This document shows positions 17,861-25,655 of a stretch of 43,885 bases of DNA, one piece after another. A model generated the notes under the pieces. That model searched no databases. It was not told the origin of the DNA and saw nothing but the letters and a program-made list of their open reading frames with translations. The stretch's first letter is position 1. Each line of letters starts with the position of its first letter. The position numbers and the translations under genes were made by a program. Origin of the DNA: Ravibacter sp964559125 (GTDB taxonomy: Bacteria; Bacteroidota; Bacteroidia; Cytophagales; Spirosomataceae); contig CAZLGW010000044.1 of NCBI GenBank assembly GCA_964559125.1, positions 1-43,885 on the forward strand. The letters are read 5' to 3'.

Positions 17861-19048
17861 ATGGCTTTAAATACTGCTTCCGGTCAACCGCAGCGCGTCG
17901 CATCGGTAGACGCATACCGGGGATTTGTCATGTTCCTGATGATGGCGGAAGTGCTCAGGCTGGGACGTGTTTCCAAAGAGCTGCCCGGAAGTTCTTTCTG
18001 GGAGTTCCTGGCTTTTCACCAGAGCCATGTACCCTGGACCGGATGTTCCCTCCATGACCTGATCCAGCCTTCGTTCTCGTTTCTTGTCGGGGTGGCGCTG
18101 CCGTTTTCACTGATGTCGCGGACAAGCAAGGGAATGAGCAGGCGGTCATTGTGGGTACATACCCTGAAGCGTTCGCTGATACTGATCTTCCTCGGGATAT
18201 TCCTGCGTTCCATGCATAGTGCCCAGACCAATTTTACATTTGAAGATACGCTTACGCAGATAGGCCTTGGCTATCCCTTCCTGTTTGCGCTCGGATTTGC
18301 GAAGCCGAAAGTCCAGTGGAGCGCCCTGGGGGCTATCCTGGCCGGCTACTGGCTCTGGTTTGCTGTATATCCGCTGCCGGGACCGGGTTTTGACTGGAGC
18401 CAGGCAGGAGTAGCAGCCGACTGGGAGCATCATCTGCGGGGATTTGCCGCCCATTGGAATAAGAACACAAACCCGGCATGGGCTTTCGACCGGTGGTTCA
18501 TGAACCTGTTCCCCCGGGAAACTCCCTTCCTGTTTAACCGCGGCGGTTACTCGACCCTCAGCTTTATCCCTACCCTGGCGACGATGGTCCTCGGACTTTT
18601 TGCCGGGCAGTGGCTGCGTGACAGGAAACCGTCACTTCTGAGAGATCTTGTCGTGGCCGGCCTGGTGATGCTGGGCTTGTCGGTCATGCTGTCGTGGCTG
18701 GGAATCAACCCTATCGTGAAGCGTATCTGGACCCCGGGATGGGTATTGTTCAGCGGCGGCTGGAGCTTCCTTATATTAGCCGGTTTTTACTACCTGGCCG
18801 ATATAAAGAACATCCGTAAACCGTTTTATTTCCTGCTGGTTATAGGAGCGAATTCAATCTTTGCATATGTGATGGCAGAAGTCCTGCCCGGGTTCATCGA
18901 CAGTTCTTTCCAGATCCATTTCGGCAAGTCGTATGCCAACTGGTTCGGGGAGCCTTACCAGTATCTTGTCAGCGGGGGCCTTCAGTTGTTGGTGATGTGG
19001 CTGATCCTGCGCTGGATGTACGTACGGAAGATTTTTATCAAAATCTGA
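17861..19048 (+). CDS. NagX/HGSNAT-like membrane acyltransferase (DUF5009 family)
   Basis: The product has 395 residues with about ten hydrophobic segments, hence inner membrane. The start SVDAYRGFVMFLMMAEV (15-31), then QSHVPWTGCSLHDLIQPSFS (54-73), is the signature region of the family; His56 aligns with the active-site His of human heparan-alpha-glucosaminide N-acetyltransferase, from memory. Homologues in Bacteroidota are called NagX and are found in amino-sugar uptake loci. No N-acetylglucosamine genes are adjacent here, so the acetyl acceptor is open. It is divergent from murC. Confidence 0.85.
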   Translation: MALNTASGQPQRVASVDAYRGFVMFLMMAEVLRLGRVSKELPGSSFWEFLAFHQSHVPWTGCSLHDLIQPSFSFLVGVALPFSLMSRTSKGMSRRSLWVHTLKRSLILIFLGIFLRSMHSAQTNFTFEDTLTQIGLGYPFLFALGFAKPKVQWSALGAILAGYWLWFAVYPLPGPGFDWSQAGVAADWEHHLRGFAAHWNKNTNPAWAFDRWFMNLFPRETPFLFNRGGYSTLSFIPTLATMVLGLFAGQWLRDRKPSLLRDLVVAGLVMLGLSVMLSWLGINPIVKRIWTPGWVLFSGGWSFLILAGFYYLADIKNIRKPFYFLLVIGANSIFAYVMAEVLPGFIDSSFQIHFGKSYANWFGEPYQYLVSGGLQLLVMWLILRWMYVRKIFIKI

Positions 19049-19151
19049 CCGGTTTAGGCCGGGGAATGCTAAATTTGCTTCCTTAATACCTTTTCGCAAG
19101 AGAGGGGCGCAAGGTAACCCTTCGGGTATGTCTAAGTGACAAGATCTTAAG

Positions 19152-20048
19152 ATGAAGCTGAACAGTTGGTTGTGGCTTTGCCCATTGATTTTCATATGGT
19201 CGTGCGATGCGCTGGATGACCTGAACAAGGATCACTACATATCGCGCGTCAATGAGCCGATTACCGGTTATAAGGAGCAGAAAGATGTCTTCTACGGGCG
19301 GAGTGAATTTCAGAACTTTGATATCTTTTATCCGGAGAACGCATACTCCAAGCCGTCAGAAGTAGTCATTCTGCTGCACGGTGGAGGCTGGACTTTTGGC
19401 GATAAATGGTTCCTGGATCCTTCGGTTGCGGAGCTCAGAAAAGCAAGGAAGAATCTTACGATCGTCAACCTCAATTACAGGCTGGTCAACCCGGACCAGA
19501 AAAGATCGTTGTACGAATATCAGTTGGCTGACGTGGACAGCTGTGTAAATTACCTGCGGCAAAACCGGGCGAGGTACAATATCCGTTCGGATAAGTTTGC
19601 CATTATGGGAGCGAGCGCCGGGGCGCACCTCGCACTTTCATATGCTTATTCGGTAGGGAAGTCCAAGATCCATACTGTAATCGGGATGAGCTCAATTACC
19701 GAGTTGAGCGACACACGGTTATTGTCGGCTGATCTTTGGTGGAATATCAAGGAACTTACAGGGTATAAGGAAAGCAATATCAGGAAAGACTCGCTTATAA
19801 AGGCAAGTCCCGTTTACCTGGCGAATGTTGATTCTCCGAGGACTATCCTTCTGTATGGATTAAGAGATGATGTAGTTTCAATACGACAGCAGACATTACT
19901 GACGGAGCGACTGACGAGCCTGCGGGTTCCCCATGCCCTTTATATACTGAAAGACCAGGATCATAACGTAGAAGCCAGACACGTGGCCAAAGGGATACTC
20001 GCCTCTCTCGGAGCAGACGAATACGACCGCTATTTCAAGTACCTGTAG
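19152..20048 (+). CDS. Alpha/beta-hydrolase lipoprotein (HSL/BD-FAE-like esterase)
   Basis: The product has 298 residues. The signal ends in IWSC (Cys18). The oxyanion-hole motif HGGGW is at 76-80, the nucleophile elbow GASAGAH at 153-159 (Ser155), the acid at Asp239 or Asp240 in LYGLRDD, and the histidine at His271 in DQDHN. The HGGG plus GxSAG pattern fits the hormone-sensitive-lipase-type carboxylesterases, including bifunctional acetyl/feruloyl esterases. The protein is probably lipid-anchored and de-esterifies small or glycan-linked esters. The substrate is unknown. A short intrinsic terminator lies downstream. Confidence 0.85.
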   Translation: MKLNSWLWLCPLIFIWSCDALDDLNKDHYISRVNEPITGYKEQKDVFYGRSEFQNFDIFYPENAYSKPSEVVILLHGGGWTFGDKWFLDPSVAELRKARKNLTIVNLNYRLVNPDQKRSLYEYQLADVDSCVNYLRQNRARYNIRSDKFAIMGASAGAHLALSYAYSVGKSKIHTVIGMSSITELSDTRLLSADLWWNIKELTGYKESNIRKDSLIKASPVYLANVDSPRTILLYGLRDDVVSIRQQTLLTERLTSLRVPHALYILKDQDHNVEARHVAKGILASLGADEYDRYFKYL

Positions 20049-20108
20049 CTACGCCTGCAGGCTTGTTACGTGATAATGACCGTTAAAATCCTGTTTTCGA
20101 CCTTTCAT

Positions 20109-20138
20109 AACCGGGATTGAATATTTCCGGTTTTTTTT
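20109..20138 (+). terminator. Intrinsic terminator after the esterase
   Basis: AACCGG (20109-20114) pairs with CCGGTT (20127-20132), with a 12-nt loop. A run of T follows. It lies about 60 bases after the esterase stop. Confidence 0.55.
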
Positions 20139-20185
20139 CGTTTACTTTATAGTCGCTTAGGAACTTTTATATAGTCTAATATTCA

Positions 20186-20434
20186 ATGAAGCTGTTTTTC
20201 AATATCCTGCTTATATTCTTTTTCCTGATCATATTTGTCCCGATTTTCCGCCGGTTTCTATTTCACCTGCTTGTCGGGCGGCAGCTTGTCCGGGAGCAGA
20301 AAAGGGCAAATTCCGCCTATCGTAAAAACCCGGGCAAAGGAGGAGGCCTCAATGTAGATTCACAACCGGGGAACAATTCTCCTTCCATCGAAGGCGGAGA
20401 ATACATCGATTACGAAGAAGTAAAGGATAAGTAG
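20186..20434 (+). CDS. Small membrane protein, DUF4834-like
   Basis: The product has 82 residues. The first 24 residues form one hydrophobic helix (FFNILLIFFFLIIFVPIF). A basic stretch follows (VREQKRANSAYRKNPGKGGG). The C-terminal end is acidic with GEYIDYEEVKDK, a motif known from the Bacteroidota DUF4834 family. No function is known. Its TAG lies at the first bases of a large palindrome shared with the convergent yebC gene. Confidence 0.75.
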   Translation: MKLFFNILLIFFFLIIFVPIFRRFLFHLLVGRQLVREQKRANSAYRKNPGKGGGLNVDSQPGNNSPSIEGGEYIDYEEVKDK

Positions 20435-20475
20435 CTTCAACAGGCTCAGCTACCGGTGGCTGAGTTTGTCGAAGC
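20434..20475. terminator. REP-like palindrome between convergent genes
   Basis: Left arm GCTTCAACAGGCTCAGC (20434-20450) pairs with right arm GCTGAGTTTGTCGAAGC (20459-20475); 14 of 17 positions match exactly and two more are G-U pairs. The loop is TACCGGTG. The element exactly fills the gap between the two stop codons and probably ends both transcripts. The 'TTCGACAAGCTCAG' type palindrome is widespread in Bacteroidota genomes, from memory. Confidence 0.75.
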
Positions 20476-21189
20476 CTACTGCATATTGTGGAACACCCGC
20501 TGCACGTCGTCGTCTTCCTCAATCCTTTCGATGAGCTTTTCCACTTCGGCAGCCTGCTCGGGAGTAAGGGTTTTGACATCGTTCGGGATTCTTTCGAAGT
20601 CTGCTTCCACTATTTCAAAATGATGCTCTTCCAGGTAGTGCTGAAGGGCTCCGAACGCGGTGAATTCACCATAGATGAATACGAGTTCGCTTTCCTCGTC
20701 TAAGAAAACCTCGTCGGCACCGAAGTCGATGAGTTCCAGCTCAAGCTCCTCCAGCTCTGCGCCGTTGTTTTTTACTTTGAAAATGCACTTGCGTTCAAAT
20801 ATGAAATCGAGCATCCCGGTGGTTCCCAGGCTTCCGCCGAGCTTGTTGAAGTAACTCCGCACATTGGCCACGGTACGGGTCGGGTTGTCGGTTGTGCTTT
20901 CCACGAGAATGGCAATACCGTGCGGCCCGTATCCCTCGTATACCATTTCCTTATAATCTTCCTGGTCTTTGGACGTGGCTCTTTTGATGGCGCGCTCCAC
21001 GTTCTCTTTCGGCATATTGGCCGCTCTCGCGTTCTGGAGCACTGCCCTGAGCCTTGAGTTGGTAGACGGATCGGCAGTACCGTTTTTGATGGCCAGGACT
21101 ATATCTTTACCAATACGGGTAAATACTTTGGCCATCTGGCCCCAACGTTTAAACTTTCTTGCTTTTCGATATTCGAAGGCTCTTCCCAT
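20476..21189 (-). CDS. yebC: YebC/PmpR-family regulatory or translation-associated protein
   Basis: The start at 21189 gives 237 residues beginning MGRAFEYRKARKFKRW, the standard YebC start; the longer open frame adds 21 atypical residues. Other family marks are KNGTADPSTNSRLRAVLQNARAANMPKENVERAIKRA (near residues 36-73, quoted in pieces) and YEGYGPHGIAILVE, plus the acidic C-terminal region. YebC proteins were named as transcription regulators; recent work links some to relief of ribosome stalling. A possible -7 element TATTTTTG lies on the minus strand at 21249-21242. Confidence 0.94.
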   Translation of the reverse strand: MGRAFEYRKARKFKRWGQMAKVFTRIGKDIVLAIKNGTADPSTNSRLRAVLQNARAANMPKENVERAIKRATSKDQEDYKEMVYEGYGPHGIAILVESTTDNPTRTVANVRSYFNKLGGSLGTTGMLDFIFERKCIFKVKNNGAELEELELELIDFGADEVFLDEESELVFIYGEFTAFGALQHYLEEHHFEIVEADFERIPNDVKTLTPEQAAEVEKLIERIEEDDDVQRVFHNMQ

Positions 21190-21241
21190 CGGTATTGCTT
21201 CTGGTAATAACTGTTTACGGCCTACATTCCGTCTTGAGGGG

Positions 21242-21249
21242 CAAAAATA
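21242..21249 (-). promoter_or_regulatory. Possible -7 element for yebC
   Basis: The minus-strand sequence TATTTTTG matches TAnnTTTG and lies 53 bases before the yebC start. No TTG is found at the -33 distance, so this is only a candidate. Confidence 0.4.
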
Positions 21250-21276
21250 CAAAAGACTTAGTAAAATTGCATGCTC

Positions 21277-21396
21277 CGCTCTTCCCCGTCTCCGACGGTG
21301 GAAGAGCGAAGGCCGGTCTCTGACCGGCGTACCAGATTGTTGATATCCGTTTACCGGTCTAAGACCGGATGTCGCCCTCCCTCCGTCTCAAGACGG
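21277..21396. repeat. Array of four short GC-rich hairpins (REP-like)
   Basis: Four hairpins lie in 120 bases: CGCTCTTCC.../GGAAGAGCG with inner CCGTC/GACGG (21277-21308), GCCGGTC-TCT-GACCGGC (21312-21328), CCGGTC-TAA-GACCGG (21354-21368), CCGTCT-CA-AGACGG (21383-21396). Their loops are two or three bases and their tips share a GTCT...AGAC or GTC...GAC pattern. The rest of 21190-21555 holds no gene. Confidence 0.7.
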
Positions 21397-21492
21397 GGGA
21401 GAGCTGCCGCCACATATTTCCACATTCTGCGGTATAAGCTGAGACAGAGGGTGAACCCGGACCGGAAAAGGTATTTTATTTTCAGTCGTAGA

Positions 21493-21523
21493 TTGCTTCC
21501 GGGGGCTAATGGTATAGTTTTTG
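21493..21523 (+). promoter_or_regulatory. Possible promoter for the coiled-coil protein gene
   Basis: TTG (21493-21495) is followed after about 19 bases by TAGTTTTTG (21515-21523), one base longer than the TAnnTTTG motif. The ATG is 33 bases downstream. It is a weak match. Confidence 0.35.
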
Positions 21524-21555
21524 TACGGTGTATTCATAAAAAATGTAAACACCTT

Positions 21556-22464
21556 ATGGAACAAAGAAGCAACACCGGAGTCTTGGCTGCATTGGTTATT
21601 ATGACCATTCTGGCGGGAGTTTTTGCATACCTGTATTACCAGGAACGACAGGTTACCTCAATGCAGACACACGATTTGCAGGAGCGTGTCGCAGAGCTGG
21701 CCTCTATGGAAGTCAAGCTCGACAGCATTTCGAGGGAGCTGGATGCCAGGATCGCTGAAGTTGAAGGTCTTGGCGGAGACATTGCCGAACTTACAAAAAT
21801 GAAGCAGCAACTCGAGGCCGACAGGGTCAACCTGCGCAAAGGGAATGCAAATCTTACCGGCAAGATCAAAGAATACGAGGTATTTCTTAAGCAAAAGGAT
21901 GAGGAGATTGCACAGCTCAGGGAGGAAAACCAGCAATTGTTGAGTGAAAAAGAAGAGCTGATGACAGTGAATGAGGCGCTTGCAAAAGAGAAGGAAACGG
22001 TAACCGAATCTTTGTCGGGAGCTTTGGCAAAAACAGAGGAACTTGAAGGAAAAGTACACCTGGCTTCCGCTTTGAAAGCCCGTAATGTCAAGACCTATGC
22101 GGTTTCTTCCAAAGGAAAGGTAAGGGAAGGAGAGAAGGTGCGCTCCAGGCGGATTGACAAGATCAGGGTAGATTTTATGCTGGAGAAAAACCCGCTTGCC
22201 GAGCAGAATACCAAGCTGATTTACCTGCGTATACTCGACCCTAACGGCGCTACTATCTCCGATACCGGGACGGGCTCAGGTACTTTTCAGTACAATGGCG
22301 AAACGCACCAGTATACTTTCTCGAAGGAAGTTAGCTACACCAATAATAACCAGGACGTAAGCATATTATATGACCGTTCGGGTGATTTTGCTGCGGGTAC
22401 GTACGCGGTCCAGTTATATAGCGAAGGTTTCCTGATAGGGGAAGGGACGTTTTCGGTACGGTAG
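21556..22464 (+). CDS. Membrane-anchored coiled-coil protein of unknown function
   Basis: The start at 21556 gives 302 residues; longer open frame to the left runs through the hairpin array and reads like non-coding sequence. One membrane helix (about 8-27, VLAALVIMTILAGVFAYLYY) is followed by a long coiled coil rich in E, L, K and Q (about 30-170, with KEKETVTESLSGALAKTEEL). A compact beta-type C-terminal domain begins near 180 (KTYAVSSKGKVREGEKVRSR) and holds FMLEKNPLAEQNTKLIYLRI and a closing YAVQLYSEGFLIGEGTFSV. The topology suggests a periplasmic coiled coil with a beta-sandwich head. I do not recognise a named family. Confidence 0.8.
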   Translation: MEQRSNTGVLAALVIMTILAGVFAYLYYQERQVTSMQTHDLQERVAELASMEVKLDSISRELDARIAEVEGLGGDIAELTKMKQQLEADRVNLRKGNANLTGKIKEYEVFLKQKDEEIAQLREENQQLLSEKEELMTVNEALAKEKETVTESLSGALAKTEELEGKVHLASALKARNVKTYAVSSKGKVREGEKVRSRRIDKIRVDFMLEKNPLAEQNTKLIYLRILDPNGATISDTGTGSGTFQYNGETHQYTFSKEVSYTNNNQDVSILYDRSGDFAAGTYAVQLYSEGFLIGEGTFSVR

Positions 22465-22498
22465 GTAGAGACCGACGGCCGTCGGTCTCGGTCTCTAC
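22465..22498. terminator. Palindromic terminator between convergent genes
   Basis: GTAGAGACCGA (22465-22475) pairs with TCGGTCTCTAC (22488-22498). A nested perfect palindrome GAGACCGACGG|CCGTCGGTCTC lies inside, so two foldings compete. It begins right after the coiled-coil gene's stop and contains the stop of the GMC gene on the other strand. Confidence 0.75.
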
Positions 22499-24210
22499 AG
22501 GTTGTTTTTTTTCAGCGCCTTTACCGCATGATCAGCGGCGCGCGCAGTAAGCGCCATGTAGGTCAGCGACGGGTTGGAGCAGCTTGAAGAGGTCATACAT
22601 GCGCCGTCGGTGACAAAGACGTTGGGGACAGCGTGAAGTTGGTTCCATTCATTGAGCATCGAGGTTTTCGGTTCCCTGCCCATCCTGACGCCGCCCATCT
22701 CGTGTGTACAGAAGCCCATGTATTTGATGTCGTCTACCGTCGAAATGTTGCGTGCCCCGGCGGCTTCGAGCATTTCGGCGGCATCGGCTATCATTTCTTT
22801 TCGCATGGCTTTTTCGTTTTCCTTGTATTCGGCGTCTGTAACCAGCATCGGCAGGCCCCAGGGGTCTGTTTTGGAGCGGTCGAGATAAACCCGGTTATCT
22901 TCATAGGGCAGGCATTCGCCGTAGCCGTTGAGGCTCATGGTCCAGTCGCCGGGCCTGGTCAGCATTTTCTTGAATGCCGCTCCGAAGCCCTTTTGGGAGT
23001 TGCCTCTCTGCCAGTTGCTCCTTGAGCCGCCTCCCTGGTATCCGAAGCCGCGGACATACCCGTTGCCTTCCTCGCGGAAGTTGCGGTACCGGGCAATATA
23101 GATTCCGCTGGCTCGCCGGCCGAAATAGTATTTGTCTTCAAAACCTTCGAATGTGCCCCTGGCGCCGGCCTGCTGGTGGTGGTCCATTATGCATCTGCCG
23201 AGCGCGCCGCTGTCGTTCCCCAATCCCTCCGGGAACCTGGAAGAGACAGAGTTTAAAAGAAGGAAATTGGTAGCGAGAGTTGAGGCATTGAGGAAAATGA
23301 TCTTTGCATAAAAGGTATGCTCTTCCCTGGTTTGCTGGTCTATGACCTTCACGCCGGAAGCCCTTTGTTTTTCTTCGTCGTAGATGATTTCATGCACCAG
23401 CGAATCGGGCCTCAGGGTAAGGTTGCCTGTTGCCATGGCTGCGGGGAGAGTGGCAGACTGCGTGCTGAAATACGCGCCGTAGGGGCATCCCCTGGAGCAC
23501 ATATTCCTGAACTGGCAGGAGGCTCTGCCGAGCTTCACCTGCTCGGGAGTCGGAGCGGTGAGGTTTGCGGCCCTTCCGATCATGAGCCTCCGTTTCCCTT
23601 TCCAGTGCCGGTCGATGCCTGCCTGCACGTGTTTTTCGACGCAGGTCAGGTCCATGGGTGGCTGAAACTCGCCGTCGGGAAGCTGCGGGAGTCCCTCTTT
23701 CGAGCCGCTTACCCCCGCGAAGCGTTCGACATAATCGTACCAGGGTGAGATATCGCGGTACCTGATCGGCCAGTCGACCCCGTGCCCGTCTTTGAGGTTG
23801 GCCTCAAAATCCAGGTCGCTCCACCTGTAGCTTTGTCTTCCCCACACCAGCGACCGGCCGCCGACCACAAATGCGCGCGTCCATTGAAATGGTTTTTCTT
23901 CTATATAAGGATACAGGACATCACGTGTCATTAGCCCGGTAGTAGCTTCGGTAAGGGCATATTTCCGGGCCTGTACCGGGTACTGCTCTCTTATTTCCGT
24001 AGTAATGCGCTCCCTGTGTGGAAATTCCCAGGGGGCCTTCATGGCTGTCGTATACCCTTCTACATGTTTGACATCAGGGCCTCTTTCCAGCATGAGCACG
24101 CGAAGGCCCTTTTCGGTAAGCTCCTTGGCGGCCCATCCGCCGGTTATGCCTGAGCCGACTACGATAGCGTCGTACGTATTTTGCTTTTTAGCCTTAAGGT
24201 TAAGATTCAT
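22495..24210 (-). CDS. GMC-family oxidoreductase (FAD-dependent, sugar-dehydrogenase-like)
   Basis: The product has 571 residues. The FAD-binding start IVVGSGITGGWAAKEL (17-31) is followed by VLMLERG. VVGGRSLVWG is the second GMC-type signature. Cys-rich SCQFRNMCSRGCPYGAY is the middle motif seen in gluconate and fructose dehydrogenase-like members. The catalytic pair is His503 in CTHEMGGVRMG and Asn546 in SNPSLTYM. No twin-arginine motif or subunit-3 partner gene is adjacent, although such partners are common in Bacteroidota. The protein probably oxidises a sugar or polyol. It lies 17 bp downstream of the PL22-like gene, so co-transcription is likely. Confidence 0.88.
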   Translation of the reverse strand: MNLNLKAKKQNTYDAIVVGSGITGGWAAKELTEKGLRVLMLERGPDVKHVEGYTTAMKAPWEFPHRERITTEIREQYPVQARKYALTEATTGLMTRDVLYPYIEEKPFQWTRAFVVGGRSLVWGRQSYRWSDLDFEANLKDGHGVDWPIRYRDISPWYDYVERFAGVSGSKEGLPQLPDGEFQPPMDLTCVEKHVQAGIDRHWKGKRRLMIGRAANLTAPTPEQVKLGRASCQFRNMCSRGCPYGAYFSTQSATLPAAMATGNLTLRPDSLVHEIIYDEEKQRASGVKVIDQQTREEHTFYAKIIFLNASTLATNFLLLNSVSSRFPEGLGNDSGALGRCIMDHHQQAGARGTFEGFEDKYYFGRRASGIYIARYRNFREEGNGYVRGFGYQGGGSRSNWQRGNSQKGFGAAFKKMLTRPGDWTMSLNGYGECLPYEDNRVYLDRSKTDPWGLPMLVTDAEYKENEKAMRKEMIADAAEMLEAAGARNISTVDDIKYMGFCTHEMGGVRMGREPKTSMLNEWNQLHAVPNVFVTDGACMTSSSCSNPSLTYMALTARAADHAVKALKKNNL

Positions 24211-24227
24211 GGTTTAACGATTGGTAG

Positions 24228-25553
24228 TCAAAGATTCTCAGGAAGCCTGATGATACAGATATGCATGGCGCTTCCGTCTTCCGACAGGAACGACGACTGT
24301 ATCTGTATCCGTGTGCCGTCGGGGCTGAAGGAAGGATGAACGTGGTCGGGCGCTTTCCGGTTATGTCCTGCGGTAAGAAGCGTCATCCGGTTGTTTTCAC
24401 GGTTAATAACGTAAACATTTCTTTCGAAAGTGTCGCCTGCAAGCCATTTTCCATCGGCCGAGCCCGTCACATGCCAGAAGCTTCCGCCTTTGGGCGCCTG
24501 CCCGGCAATCACCATTTCATTTGTCCGGAGATTGATGACGCCCAACCCTGAGGGCTTCATCCGGATCCCGGCCGGACCCCATTCGGAAGCGTCGGAGAAA
24601 GTGCGGCTTGTGGGGTCGTAGGTTGCTTTCCTGTCGCCCATAACTGCAAATGCAACTTCGTCGGGCGAGAATATGGCTTCGTGGGTCACCCATTCGTAGT
24701 CGGCTTCGGGATAAAGCGGGCGAAGGCCGGAACCGTCCGATTTCACGGTCCAGGTCCTTTGCGGCGACTTCCCGCCGGTTTCCCAGCAAAAGACGATCTC
24801 GCCCGGTACCCAGAAATTGGCCTGGATATGTCCTACCTGGAAAGGGACGGAAACGACGTGTCCGACCTCACCGGTTTTAATATTGATTCTGGCGATCCCG
24901 GTGGGGCCTGCCCCCAGGTTCCTGGGGCCGAACGACTTTTCGATTTTTGTGCCGGCAGGAAGGTACTGAGCTGCTTTTTCCTTCCCGATCCTGAAGTAAA
25001 TCCAGTTTTCGTCGGCGTCAAGGGCCATATCGCCATGGGCATCGTAGTCTGCCGGAATAGTGCCGCAGACTTTCTGGTAGTGGCTCTCGGGCTTCAGTTT
25101 CCCGCTTTTGCTGTCGTTAAAGAGCGTTTCGAGATCTACCTTTACGATATTCATCCCTTTATTTTGTGCTGCCTGCCTCATTACGTAAAGCGTCATCGTT
25201 TTCCTGGAAACGATCAGGTATCCTCCCGCATACCCGCCTTCCGTCACCTGGACCATGTCGCCGGTTTCTTCGTTAACGGCGATCGCCTCTTTCCCCAGCC
25301 GGTCGGACCGGAAGAGCAGCCATTTGCCGTCCGCAGTCCACTGGTTATGCGTCTGGTAGATTTTGGAGTCTTTCACCCCGGGTTTACTGGTGAGGAAGGT
25401 AAGCTCTGCTCCCGTGACAGGATCGCGGACGACTTTTTTTTCGGAAGGGAGGCGTTTGCCGATCTGGGAATAGCAACGGAATGATTGACCGGAAAAAAAG
25501 ATAAAAAAAACGCAGGTCAGGAAAGAGGGGCGGAGAATTTGCGGATTATACAT
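24228..25553 (-). CDS. PL22 oligogalacturonate-lyase-like protein, secreted
   Basis: The product has 441 residues with a signal peptide near residues 8-29. The core is a seven-bladed propeller with TolB-like blades (WTADGKWLLFRSDR, SADGKWLAGD, FSPDGTRIQIQSSF). Family-type segments are THNQW near 70, GHIQANFWVPGE, WETGGKSPQRTW, YEWVTHEAIFSPD and HVHPSFSPDG; His residues of the last three match the metal and base histidines of PL22 enzymes as I recall them. PL22 lyases cut unsaturated digalacturonate in pectin breakdown, but they are usually cytoplasmic, whereas this one has a signal. Activity is therefore a prediction. It is followed by the GMC gene. Confidence 0.75.
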   Translation of the reverse strand: MYNPQILRPSFLTCVFFIFFSGQSFRCYSQIGKRLPSEKKVVRDPVTGAELTFLTSKPGVKDSKIYQTHNQWTADGKWLLFRSDRLGKEAIAVNEETGDMVQVTEGGYAGGYLIVSRKTMTLYVMRQAAQNKGMNIVKVDLETLFNDSKSGKLKPESHYQKVCGTIPADYDAHGDMALDADENWIYFRIGKEKAAQYLPAGTKIEKSFGPRNLGAGPTGIARINIKTGEVGHVVSVPFQVGHIQANFWVPGEIVFCWETGGKSPQRTWTVKSDGSGLRPLYPEADYEWVTHEAIFSPDEVAFAVMGDRKATYDPTSRTFSDASEWGPAGIRMKPSGLGVINLRTNEMVIAGQAPKGGSFWHVTGSADGKWLAGDTFERNVYVINRENNRMTLLTAGHNRKAPDHVHPSFSPDGTRIQIQSSFLSEDGSAMHICIIRLPENL

Positions 25554-25590
25554 CGTAAAGAGGTGAATCGTATATTATATGCGTTAAGAA

Positions 25591-25630
25591 TAAAAACCTG
25601 AGGCTGCCTCATTTATAAGACTGCCTCAGG
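25591..25630 (-). terminator. Intrinsic terminator of the PKD-SusC-SusD operon
   Basis: CCTGAGGC (25597-25604) and GCCTCAGG (25623-25630) form a perfect 8-bp stem. Reading on the minus strand the stem is followed by a T-tract (25596-25592). It lies just downstream of the SusD stop at 25656 and before the PL22 start at 25553. Confidence 0.85.
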
Positions 25631-25655
25631 TTCGGGAATAGACGTTTGTGTCTTC

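Noticed and set aside
21190..21252. N-terminal extension of YebC
   Set aside because: YebC proteins start near MGRAFEYRK; the extension is atypical.
21271..21555. N-terminal extension of the coiled-coil protein frame
   Set aside because: It runs through four hairpins, is rich in Arg and Cys, and precedes a better start with a membrane helix.
20434..22498. CRISPR-like array
   Set aside because: The palindromes here differ in sequence and spacing; there are no equal direct repeats with spacers and no cas genes.
24681..25484. Plus-strand open frame antisense to the PL22-like gene
   Set aside because: It has a low-complexity, Pro/Gly/Arg-rich look and no family match. The opposite strand has clear propeller blades.
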